From positions 1 through 6,151 of the forward strand of contig JAIYCK010000322.1 in NCBI GenBank assembly GCA_027488055.1: a DNA stretch of 6,151 bases, given 5' to 3'. This document shows, piece by piece, positions 1 through 6,151 of this stretch. The position numbers and the translations under genes are program-made. This DNA comes from Flavobacteriales bacterium (GTDB lineage: Bacteria; Bacteroidota; Bacteroidia; Flavobacteriales_D; Sanyastnellaceae). Under the pieces are notes generated by a model. It did no database searches and was not told the DNA's origin. It saw only the letters and a program-made list of their open reading frames with translations. Within the stretch, counting starts at the first letter, position 1. Every line of letters begins with the position of its first letter.

Positions 1-1272
1 CAATTTATCTTCTTCACTCAATTCATCCATACCCAAGATGGCGATGATGTCTTGAAGTTCTTTGTAACGTTGAAGAATCAACTTCACACGCTGTGCGCAA
101 CGATAGTGCTCTTCACCTACGATTTGAGGTGTAAGAATACGTGAGGTTGAATCCAATGGATCTACTGATGGATAGATACCCAACTCAGCAATTTTACGGC
201 TCAATACGGTGGTTGCATCCAAGTGAGCGAAGGTCGTCGCTGGAGCTGGATCCGTCAAGTCATCTGCAGGTACATAAACCGCTTGCACCGAGGTGATAGA
301 ACCACGCTTGGTAGAAGTGATACGTTCTTGCATGACACCCATTTCGCTGGCAAGTGTCGGTTGGTAACCCACCGCTGATGGCATACGGCCCAAGAGCGCA
401 GATACCTCAGAACCCGCTTGTGTGAAACGGAAAATGTTGTCAATGAAAAACAAGATATCACGACCACCTGATTTTTCATCACCGTCACGGAAGTGTTCTG
501 CAACAGTAAGACCAGAAAGGGCCACACGTGCACGTGCTCCTGGGGGCTCATTCATCTGGCCGAATACGAAGGTCGCTTGTGACTTCTTCAATTCCTCCAT
601 GTCTACCTTGGTAACATCCCAGTCACCTTGTTCCATTCCATGGACAAAATTCTCACCATATTTGATAATACCAGCTTCGATCATTTCACGAAGCAAGTCA
701 TTTCCTTCACGAGTACGTTCACCTACACCGGCAAACACGGACAAACCGTCGTACGCTTTTGCGATGTTATTGATCAATTCTTGGATCAAAACTGTTTTAC
801 CTACACCGGCACCACCGAACAAACCGATTTTACCGCCTTTTGCGTATGGCTCGATCAAGTCGATTACTTTGATACCTGTAAACAACACTTCAGTAGAAGT
901 GGAAAGGTCTTCGTAGCGTGGTGGATTTCTGTGAATTGGATAACCGCCTTCTTTGCTTACTGCACCGATACCATCGATGGCGTCGCCAGTAACATTGAAC
1001 AAACGACCTTTGATCGCATCGCCGATTGGCATGGTGATGTTTTTGCCAGTGGCAATAACTTCTGTGCCTCTTTGCAGACCTTCGGTTGCTTCCATTGCGA
1101 TCGCACGAACGGTGTCTTCACCTACGTGTTGCTGACATTCGAAGACAAGATCACCTTCGGGGCGTTTCACCACCAAGGCATCCAGAATGTTGGGCAATTT
1201 TGTTCCAGCCGGAAATGTGATATCTACCACAGGGCCAATGATTTGCGCTACTTTACCTACGTTTTGTGACAT
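1..1272 (-). CDS. atpD: F1 ATP synthase subunit beta, 3' end missing (partial)
   Basis: Catalytic subunit of the F1 part of the proton- or sodium-driven ATP synthase, which makes ATP from ADP and phosphate on the cytoplasmic face of the inner membrane. 424 residues are visible, starting MSQNVGKVAQIIGPVVDITF, the typical N-terminal beta-barrel domain. The nucleotide site is complete: P-loop GGAGVGKT at residues 153-160 (Lys159), GERTREGND at 184-192 with the catalytic Glu185, and Walker B ILFFID ending at Asp278. The DELSEED loop that contacts the gamma subunit is at 416-422, and the window edge falls two residues later. By comparison with E. coli AtpD as I recall it (460 residues), about 70 residues are missing and the full protein would be near 500. 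The extra length comes mainly from about 27 residues between GERTREGND and GQMNEPPG (238-245) and about 5 before Walker B. The start codon has no Shine-Dalgarno sequence. The gene follows murI by 135 bases; no other ATP synthase gene is visible, and atpC probably lies beyond the edge. Confidence 0.98.
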   Translation of the reverse strand, partial: MSQNVGKVAQIIGPVVDITFPAGTKLPNILDALVVKRPEGDLVFECQQHVGEDTVRAIAMEATEGLQRGTEVIATGKNITMPIGDAIKGRLFNVTGDAIDGIGAVSKEGGYPIHRNPPRYEDLSTSTEVLFTGIKVIDLIEPYAKGGKIGLFGGAGVGKTVLIQELINNIAKAYDGLSVFAGVGERTREGNDLLREMIEAGIIKYGENFVHGMEQGDWDVTKVDMEELKKSQATFVFGQMNEPPGARARVALSGLTVAEHFRDGDEKSGGRDILFFIDNIFRFTQAGSEVSALLGRMPSAVGYQPTLASEMGVMQERITSTKRGSITSVQAVYVPADDLTDPAPATTFAHLDATTVLSRKIAELGIYPSVDPLDSTSRILTPQIVGEEHYRCAQRVKLILQRYKELQDIIAILGMDELSEEDKL

Positions 1273-1299
1273 GTGTAAGAATTGTGAATTTTTCGGGCG

Positions 1300-1331
1300 C
1301 GAAAGTACGGCTAAGCACGCGAGGAAAAAAA
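1300..1331 (-). promoter_or_regulatory. possible promoter of atpD (weak)
   Basis: Read on the minus strand, TACTTTCG (1307 to 1300) matches the Bacteroidota -7 consensus TAnnTTTG at all but one fixed position and lies 27 bases before the atpD start. Nineteen bases further upstream, where TTG is expected, there is only a run of T (1331 to 1325). The 135-base gap after murI and the change of function favour a promoter somewhere here, but this match could be chance. Confidence 0.25.
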
Positions 1332-1407
1332 CATTCCGTTAGATATTTTCATTGCGGTTTCGAAAGGGCTGATCCGAAGCCATGTTCAGCGACCTTAAAA
1401 TCAAGCT

Positions 1408-2229
1408 TCATTGGCCTTTCTGAAGGGTCATTTTTTGGAGTTTCACACCGCTTTTAAAAAAGATACGGGTGGCTTCTTCAAAGGCCTGAGTGTAGTCTGA
1501 CACATAGAATGCATTGGCTGCAGAAGCTTCTTGGGCCAATAGCTGCTCTTTGGCTAAAATCGCGGCTAATTTTTGGGCCACAACCTCGGCGCTATCGAAG
1601 AGCTTGACGGTGCCTTGGTAATACTGATCGATTTCCTTCTTGATCAACGGATAGTGCGTGCAAGCGAGTACCAGCGCATCAATGCCTTGGAGTTGGGGAT
1701 CGCTCAGATATGTTTTGAGCACCTCCTGGCTGATGGAATTGTCATAAAAACCCTCTTCAATCATGGAGGCTAGCAGTGGGGTGGCCATTGCCGAAAAGGG
1801 CAAATCGGGCTTGCGTCGAGTTAATTTTTCTTGATACACCCCGCTGGATACGGTGGTTTTGGTGGCGATGATGCCAAGTCGCTGGATCTCAGGATCTGCA
1901 ATCACGGCCTCTATCATCGGATCAATGACGTTGATCACTGGAATCACTCCTTTGTATTGATCCCGCAGCGGTTCATAGGCAGCGGCCGAAGCTGTATTAC
2001 AAGCGATTACGATGGCCTTGCACTTTTTCTGTTCCAACAAAAAACGGGTAATTTGTAAACTGAAATCGGCAATGAGTTCTTTTGACTTATCTCCGTATGG
2101 CAAATGCGCGGTATCGCCGAAATACACCAATGATTCCAGCGGCAACAATCGGTTTATGGCAGCGGCCACCGTGAGGCCACCTATGCCTGAATCAAAGATA
2201 CCGATGGGTTGTTGATGCGGGAGAGTCAT
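1408..2229 (-). CDS. murI: glutamate racemase
   Basis: Cytoplasmic, cofactor-independent enzyme that interconverts L- and D-glutamate and so supplies D-glutamate for the peptidoglycan stem peptide. The protein has 273 residues, normal for the family. The family motifs appear in order: GIFDSGIGGLT at 10-20 with Asp13, YFGDTAHLPYG at 36-46, IACNTASA at 75-82 with the first catalytic Cys77, and LACTHYPL at 188-195 with the second catalytic Cys190 and His192. The start chosen is the ATG giving MTLPHQQ, nine residues before the first motif. The reading frame stays open to 2433, but that extension would run back over the terminator and the end of the upstream skp gene and has no family resemblance. 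There is no Shine-Dalgarno sequence before the ATG. It lies 76 bases after the second skp gene, across a terminator, so it may depend on read-through or on its own promoter. Confidence 0.97.
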   Translation of the reverse strand: MTLPHQQPIGIFDSGIGGLTVAAAINRLLPLESLVYFGDTAHLPYGDKSKELIADFSLQITRFLLEQKKCKAIVIACNTASAAAYEPLRDQYKGVIPVINVIDPMIEAVIADPEIQRLGIIATKTTVSSGVYQEKLTRRKPDLPFSAMATPLLASMIEEGFYDNSISQEVLKTYLSDPQLQGIDALVLACTHYPLIKKEIDQYYQGTVKLFDSAEVVAQKLAAILAKEQLLAQEASAANAFYVSDYTQAFEEATRIFFKSGVKLQKMTLQKGQ

Positions 2230-2243
2230 TGTATTTAGGAGGT

Positions 2244-2273
2244 GAAAGATACGGATTTCGGGCACAAAAAAAA
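2244..2273 (-). promoter_or_regulatory. possible promoter of murI (weak)
   Basis: On the minus strand TATCTTTC (2251 to 2244) matches the Bacteroidota -7 consensus TAnnTTTG except for the last base and lies 14 bases before the murI ATG. The position 19 bases upstream falls in the T-run of the preceding terminator (TTT rather than TTG). The site would explain how murI is expressed past the terminator, but the upstream element is poor and the leader would be very short. Confidence 0.2.
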
Positions 2274-2288
2274 CCGCCAGTGGCGGTT
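2266..2288 (-). terminator. rho-independent terminator after the second skp gene
   Basis: On the minus strand a perfect 7-bp stem AACCGCC/GGCGGTT (2288-2282 with 2278-2272) closes a 3-base loop and runs straight into eight T (2273 to 2266). The hairpin begins 18 bases after the TAA of the second skp gene and ends 37 bases before murI. It should end at least part of the transcripts from bamA and the skp genes. On the plus strand the stem is followed by a less regular T-rich stretch, but no plus-strand gene is present. Confidence 0.85.
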
Positions 2289-2305
2289 CCTTTTGATTGT
2301 TTTTT

Positions 2306-2854
2306 TTATTTACCAGGAGCCGGCGTAGCGGTCTTTGGAGCTTCTTTGCTGTAGTCTGGAATACCCAGATCTGCACATACCAAAGGAGTGATATCCGTGC
2401 CACCAGTGTATAACAAAACACCTGTCGACGCATCGATGATATACGTAAATCCGTTTGCTTTAGCTACTTTTTCAATGGTGGTTTTGGCCTTTTCCAAAAT
2501 GGGCTTTACACGGTTTTCTTCTTCTTTTGAAACCTCGTTGCTGGCCATTTCTTGGAATTCATAAATGCGATTACGCTGATCCTCCACACCTTGAATCAAT
2601 TGATTTTTGATCAAATCATTCATAGGTTGTTTGGATTTGGCTTCAAAATCAGCAACCATTGTTTTGTATTTGGTTTCCATGTCCAACAACTGATCTTCGA
2701 ATTGCTTTTTGAAAAGATTCAGATCTTCGTAGGCTGTTTTGTACTCTGGCATGTGCTCGATCAACTCTTGGCCATTGATGTGACCAATTTTTTGAGCGAA
2801 ACTGAAAAGAGAGCATAAGCTGAATAGGACAGCCAAAAGGGAAACTTTTTTCAT
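2306..2854 (-). CDS. skp: OmpH/Skp-family periplasmic chaperone, second copy
   Basis: Probable periplasmic holdase that binds unfolded outer-membrane proteins on their way to the BamA complex, by analogy with E. coli Skp (also called OmpH). It has 182 residues. The N-terminus is a signal peptide: MKK, a hydrophobic stretch at about 4-19, and a likely cut after Ala20 (SFA|Q). The mature protein begins QKIGHING, a short beta strand, followed by HMPEYKTAYEDLN (34-46). A long charged, helix-forming region spans about 40-130, as expected for the tentacle-like arms of Skp. The C-terminal strands hold FTYIIDAS and VLLYT (146-150), followed by a short Pro/Ala/Thr-rich end. It is clearly a paralogue of the gene at 2946-3590, with the same QK(I/F)G start, H(M/I)P(E/D)YK motif and LLYT motif. 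Skp-family sequences are weakly conserved, so the family is firm but the client range is inferred. It starts 91 bases after its paralogue and ends at a terminator. Confidence 0.9.
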   Translation of the reverse strand: MKKVSLLAVLFSLCSLFSFAQKIGHINGQELIEHMPEYKTAYEDLNLFKKQFEDQLLDMETKYKTMVADFEAKSKQPMNDLIKNQLIQGVEDQRNRIYEFQEMASNEVSKEEENRVKPILEKAKTTIEKVAKANGFTYIIDASTGVLLYTGGTDITPLVCADLGIPDYSKEAPKTATPAPGK

Positions 2855-2914
2855 GAGATGGTATCTAAAAAATATTTATACGTGTTACTTGATTGAGATT
2901 AAAATAATATCCGT

Positions 2915-2935
2915 GCCAAAATTGGTGAATTTGGC
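2915..2935. repeat. short inverted repeat between the two skp genes
   Basis: GCCAAA (2915-2920) and TTTGGC (2930-2935) form a 6-bp stem with a 9-base loop, starting 10 bases after the stop of the upstream skp gene on the minus strand. No T-run follows directly, so it is a poor terminator. It might slow polymerase or protect the 3' end of the upstream message, or be chance. The rest of this 91-base gap is A+T-rich and shows no convincing promoter. Confidence 0.3.
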
Positions 2936-2945
2936 TCATATCTCG

Positions 2946-3590
2946 TTATTTTTTTATTTCTGCCTTACCTTTTACAGGACCTTTTCCTTTGGTAGCGCGA
3001 GGATCAGCGAGTTCTTCCTCTTTATCGCCTTCTTCTTTATCACCCTCGCCGGATTTCTCGTCGTCTAGAATTTCTCCCGGTTTGAGCCCCATTTTCTTCA
3101 GAACTTGGTCGCTCAAGTCGCTTTTAGGATTGGTGTAAAGCAAGTTGCTGTGGTTGGCCTTGTCAAAAATCACCATCAGGGACTTTTGTTCAGCCACCTG
3201 CTGAATAGCCTCATAAATGCGATCTTGGATGGGTTTGATCAATTCTTCACGCTTTTTAAAAAGCTCTCCCTCCACACCGAACTTCTGCTTTTGCATGTCT
3301 TTGGCGTCGGCGCGTTTCATTTCAATATCGGATTCTCTCTTCTTTCTCATTTCGTCCGTCAACAAGATCTTTTCAGCTTGGTAGGCCTTTTCCATCTTTT
3401 CGATGCTCTCATATTTGGCCTCAATCTCTTTTTGCCATTGTGAGCTAAGCTTGTTTACTTCGTCTTGAGCTTGCTTGTAATCGGGAATGTGGCTCAAGAT
3501 ATACTTCGTATCTACATAGCCGAATTTCTGCGCATCTGCGCTGCAAACAGCACTCAATGAGAGTACCAAAATCCACAAAAGTTGTTTCAT
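2946..3590 (-). CDS. skp: OmpH/Skp-family periplasmic chaperone, first copy, with charged C-terminal tail
   Basis: Probable periplasmic chaperone of the Skp/OmpH family, thought to carry unfolded barrel proteins to BamA, whose gene lies 73 bases upstream. It has 214 residues. A signal peptide covers about 1-20 (MKQ, then a hydrophobic core, then ADA|Q). The mature part opens with QKFGYVDTKYIL and HIPDYKQAQDEVN (34-46), then a long Lys/Glu-rich helical region to about 135 (arms of the chaperone), then LMVIFDKA and LLYT (150-153). From about residue 176 the protein departs from the family: an acidic stretch with two EGDKE units (182-191) is followed by a Lys/Gly-rich basic end. The second copy lacks this tail. 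The ATG is supported by the signal peptide directly after it and by an in-frame stop at TAA 2948-2946; there is no Shine-Dalgarno sequence. The family call is firm; the tail's role is unknown. Confidence 0.92.
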   Translation of the reverse strand: MKQLLWILVLSLSAVCSADAQKFGYVDTKYILSHIPDYKQAQDEVNKLSSQWQKEIEAKYESIEKMEKAYQAEKILLTDEMRKKRESDIEMKRADAKDMQKQKFGVEGELFKKREELIKPIQDRIYEAIQQVAEQKSLMVIFDKANHSNLLYTNPKSDLSDQVLKKMGLKPGEILDDEKSGEGDKEEGDKEEELADPRATKGKGPVKGKAEIKK

Positions 3591-3663
3591 GTGATGTTCA
3601 GATTTATTTCAATGCCCAAGATGGTGAGCGCCCTAACAATGATTTTTTGTATGTTTTATTGTG

Positions 3664-6151
3664 CTACAGTTCACCTAGATTCATACCAATAGAGAAGTGG
3701 AATTGACCGTTGGTCATGGCTTTTCCAGGCACGTCATCCAAACGCCAACCGTAGTCAAAGCCCAGCAAACCAAACATAGGCAAAAAGATACGTACCCCCA
3801 TACCACCAGAACGATAAAGATCGAATGGATTGAAGTTTCTTGCGCTATTATAAGTATTGGCTGCCTCCAAAAAGGTAAGCGCATAAATCGTGGCACTCGG
3901 GTTCGTGCTCAAAGGATAACGCAGCTCCGCGCCGTATTTAGCGATCCCCATAGCACCTGTGTTTTCGCCCAATGTGCCAGTCTTGCTTGAAGCTGTGAGC
4001 GACAAATCATCATAACCGCGCAAGTTTACAATTTCACGACCATCCAACAAGAAACCACTCAAGAAAACACCTCCCAAATAAAAGCGCTCAAATGGAGGTT
4101 GTCCCAAACTCTTATTGTAGGAGCTTAGAATACCTATACCGGCATTTGTAGCCAACACGAATTTCCGTTCCTTGTGTTTGTTCAGTGCGGTATACCAATG
4201 CGCCGTGAGCTTGTATTTGTGGTATTCAACCCACTTGAATCGCTCTTGATCGGTCATGTTTTCGTAATCATAAGTCCGATTTTGGAGTTTTTCGCCCAAA
4301 TACTTATACGGCAAGGTCACCTTGGCGCTGAATGTGATTTTCGAACCCCAGGTTGGATAAATGGGGTCGGATTGGGAATTGCGTTCCAAATTGAAATTGA
4401 ACGACATGTTATTCGAGTAACCTTTTTGGAAAGAGAAGAACGAACCCAAGCTATCCAAATCGAAATATTGATATGTCAGACCCACGTACAGTAGAAAATA
4501 GTCATCTGGACGCTTGAGGCGTTGACCAAAATTCACCGATCCACCGCTAATGGATAGCGAACGGCGTTCCAAACCAGTATCCACTTGCTTTTTACTTACC
4601 CCATTGGACTGCACGCTGCGGAAAGCAGAAAAACTCAAGGAATTTGGTTTTTTGCCGCCCAGCCAAGGCTCAGTAAAGCTCATGTTATAGCTTTGGAAGA
4701 ACACCCCATTACTCTGTGCCTGAATGGAAAAACGTTGTCCATCGCCCGTGGGAAGTGGACTCCAAGCTCCTTTTTTGAAGAAGTTGCGCATTGAAAAATT
4801 GGTGAAACTCAAAGCCAACGAACCAACCACTCGATTGCCTCCCCAACCGCCGCTGAGCTGGATTTGATCATTTGGTTTTTCTTCCAATACATATTCCAAA
4901 TCCACAGTTCCATTTCCTTCGTTTGGCATGGTTCGAACGTCAAATGCCTCCGGATTGAAATATCCCAAAGCGGCCAATTCACGCTGAGTTCGAATGATAT
5001 CAGAGCGATTGAACAATTCACCAGGACGTGTCCGAATTTCGCGGAAGATCACATGGTCATTGGTTTTGGTATTCCCCACAATCGTGATTTTCCCTATTCG
5101 AAATTGACTGCCCTCATACATGCGAATCTCAATGTCAATGCTGTCGGGTTCTACCAAGGTTTCGATCGGGTCCACTCGGAAGCCCAAATAACCATCATCG
5201 GTATAAAGCGAAGAAACATCGCGTCCTTGTGGATTGAAGTTGAGGCGGGTGCTCAACAATTCAGCATTGTAAATGGCTCCTTTGCGGATATTCAATACGC
5301 TGTCGATCGCACTGCTACTATACTTCGTATTGCCGACATATGAGATATTGCGGAAATAAAAACGCTTGTCCTCCTCGATGTGCAAATCGATCATCAGCCG
5401 CTGCTTGTTGTCCACAGTAACAAGATAAATGGAATCACGCATGATTTTCGCATTGCGGAATCCTTCCTTGTTATACTTCGCCAAAATGTTTTGCTTGTCT
5501 TCTAAATAGTCTTCTTCAATGAATTTACTGCTTTTGAAAATACCATACCAGCGCTTGGCTTTGGTACCTTTCATGGCTCTGCGCACTTGGCGTTCGCTTA
5601 CTATTGGCTTCGTTTTTTTGGTGCCAAAGGGCAAGGTGCGCTTTTGCTCTGTCAACAAACCAACGCCATGCAGTTTGATTTCTTCAATTTTGATACGTGT
5701 GCCACGATCCACGTTAAAAGCGAGTATGACACCATTGCTCATAAGGACATCAGGGGTTTCCACCACTTTGACGGAAGCGTTGTAAAAGCCTTTTTCTAAA
5801 TAATATTCTTTGATGGTTGCAATGGCATTGTTGATGGTGTTTTGTGTCACCACGGTGCCTTGGCGAAGATCTATTTTTTCGCGCAGGTTGTCACCTTCCG
5901 ATTTTTTGATGCCAGGCAATTCGAATTTTGCCAGTCGAGGAGCCTCTTTGATGGAAATGACAAGAAAAACATCGTCGCCGCGGTACTCGGCCACAGAGAT
6001 ATTGATATCGGTGAATAAGCGCTGTTTCCACAACTTACGAATAGCGTCCGTGATCTTATCACCAGGGATGATCACTTCCTGACCCTCTTGCAATCCGCTG
6101 AATAACTTGATGGCTTGCACATCGCTGAATGTGGCTCCTACGACACTGAGA
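3664..6151 (-). CDS. bamA: BamA outer-membrane protein assembly factor, 5' end missing (partial)
   Basis: Core of the barrel-assembly machine: an Omp85-family protein that folds and inserts beta-barrel proteins into the outer membrane. The frame is open to the right edge (828 codons plus one base); the start codon and signal peptide lie outside. The GTG at 6120 is an internal Val, since the first POTRA domain already begins upstream of it (LSVVGATFSD). Numbering from that Val: POTRA1 to about 60, POTRA2 about 61-138, an enlarged POTRA3 about 139-252, POTRA4 about 253-337 (FRNISYVGNTKY), POTRA5 about 338-416 (RIGKITIVGNTKT), then the barrel from about 420 to 818. In the barrel, SFTEPWLGGKKP (481-492) and LRGY (700-703, codons 4012-4023), which corresponds to the VRGF motif of loop 6, are diagnostic. 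The last strand reads FHFSIGMNL followed by GEL, so the usual final aromatic residue is absent. It is the first gene of the visible envelope group, with both skp genes directly downstream. Confidence 0.97.
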   Translation of the reverse strand, partial: LSVVGATFSDVQAIKLFSGLQEGQEVIIPGDKITDAIRKLWKQRLFTDINISVAEYRGDDVFLVISIKEAPRLAKFELPGIKKSEGDNLREKIDLRQGTVVTQNTINNAIATIKEYYLEKGFYNASVKVVETPDVLMSNGVILAFNVDRGTRIKIEEIKLHGVGLLTEQKRTLPFGTKKTKPIVSERQVRRAMKGTKAKRWYGIFKSSKFIEEDYLEDKQNILAKYNKEGFRNAKIMRDSIYLVTVDNKQRLMIDLHIEEDKRFYFRNISYVGNTKYSSSAIDSVLNIRKGAIYNAELLSTRLNFNPQGRDVSSLYTDDGYLGFRVDPIETLVEPDSIDIEIRMYEGSQFRIGKITIVGNTKTNDHVIFREIRTRPGELFNRSDIIRTQRELAALGYFNPEAFDVRTMPNEGNGTVDLEYVLEEKPNDQIQLSGGWGGNRVVGSLALSFTNFSMRNFFKKGAWSPLPTGDGQRFSIQAQSNGVFFQSYNMSFTEPWLGGKKPNSLSFSAFRSVQSNGVSKKQVDTGLERRSLSISGGSVNFGQRLKRPDDYFLLYVGLTYQYFDLDSLGSFFSFQKGYSNNMSFNFNLERNSQSDPIYPTWGSKITFSAKVTLPYKYLGEKLQNRTYDYENMTDQERFKWVEYHKYKLTAHWYTALNKHKERKFVLATNAGIGILSSYNKSLGQPPFERFYLGGVFLSGFLLDGREIVNLRGYDDLSLTASSKTGTLGENTGAMGIAKYGAELRYPLSTNPSATIYALTFLEAANTYNSARNFNPFDLYRSGGMGVRIFLPMFGLLGFDYGWRLDDVPGKAMTNGQFHFSIGMNLGEL

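Noticed and set aside
628..1269. A 213-residue open frame on the plus strand
   Set aside because: It lies entirely opposite atpD, whose frame has all family motifs; the plus-strand translation resembles no family I know and looks like an antisense shadow. The same holds for the frames at 422-916 (plus) and 255-551 (minus, out of frame).
1358..1384. Inverted repeat after murI (GGTTTCG with CGAAGCC)
   Set aside because: The stem has a mismatch or wobble, the loop is about 12 bases, and no T-run follows on the minus strand, so it is not supported as a terminator.
2230..2433. Upstream extension of the murI frame by 68 codons
   Set aside because: It would overlap the terminator and the last 128 bases of the skp gene in another frame, and the added peptide is not part of glutamate racemases. 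The ATG at 2229 gives a normal-length protein.
3525..3590. Possible lipoprotein signal in the first Skp copy (Cys16)
   Set aside because: The residues before the Cys (SAV) do not fit a lipobox, and a normal signal-peptidase cut (ADA|Q) follows just after. Cys14 in the second copy fails in the same way.
6118..6120. GTG as the start codon of bamA
   Set aside because: The frame continues without a stop to the window edge, and the residues before the GTG (LSVVGATFSD) fit the first strand of POTRA1. There is also no signal peptide after the GTG, which BamA needs.

Overview
The window looks like core chromosome of a member of the Bacteroidota. This rests on the gene set and order (bamA, two tandem skp/ompH genes, murI), on protein details such as an enlarged third POTRA domain in BamA and an insertion in the ATP synthase beta subunit, and on the lack of a Shine-Dalgarno sequence before any of the four visible start codons. 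The class cannot be fixed from sequence alone; a Saprospiria- or Chitinophagia-like organism is only a guess. Base composition and coding style look even throughout, with no sign of horizontal transfer.

All five genes lie on the minus strand, so transcription runs from the right edge to the left edge. From right to left they are: the BamA outer-membrane insertase (3664 to beyond the right edge, 5' end missing); a 214-residue Skp/OmpH-like periplasmic chaperone with an unusual charged tail (2946-3590); a second, 182-residue Skp/OmpH paralogue (2306-2854); a rho-independent terminator (2266-2288); glutamate racemase MurI (1408-2229); and the F1 ATP synthase beta subunit AtpD (1272 to beyond the left edge, 3' end missing). 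The gaps are 73, 91, 76 and 135 bases. No stretch over 300 bases lacks a gene.

The first four genes form a cell-envelope group. BamA folds and inserts beta-barrel proteins into the outer membrane, the Skp-like proteins hold unfolded barrel proteins in the periplasm on their way to BamA, and MurI makes D-glutamate for peptidoglycan. AtpD belongs to energy metabolism and probably starts a separate transcription unit.

I found no tRNA, rRNA, mobile element, CRISPR array, phage gene, toxin-antitoxin pair or defence gene. This is an ordinary housekeeping region, and I see no evidence of a previously undescribed system. The points worth a second look are modest: the unusual C-terminal end of BamA, the duplicated and diverged Skp pair, the charge-switching tail of one of them, and the insertions in BamA and AtpD.
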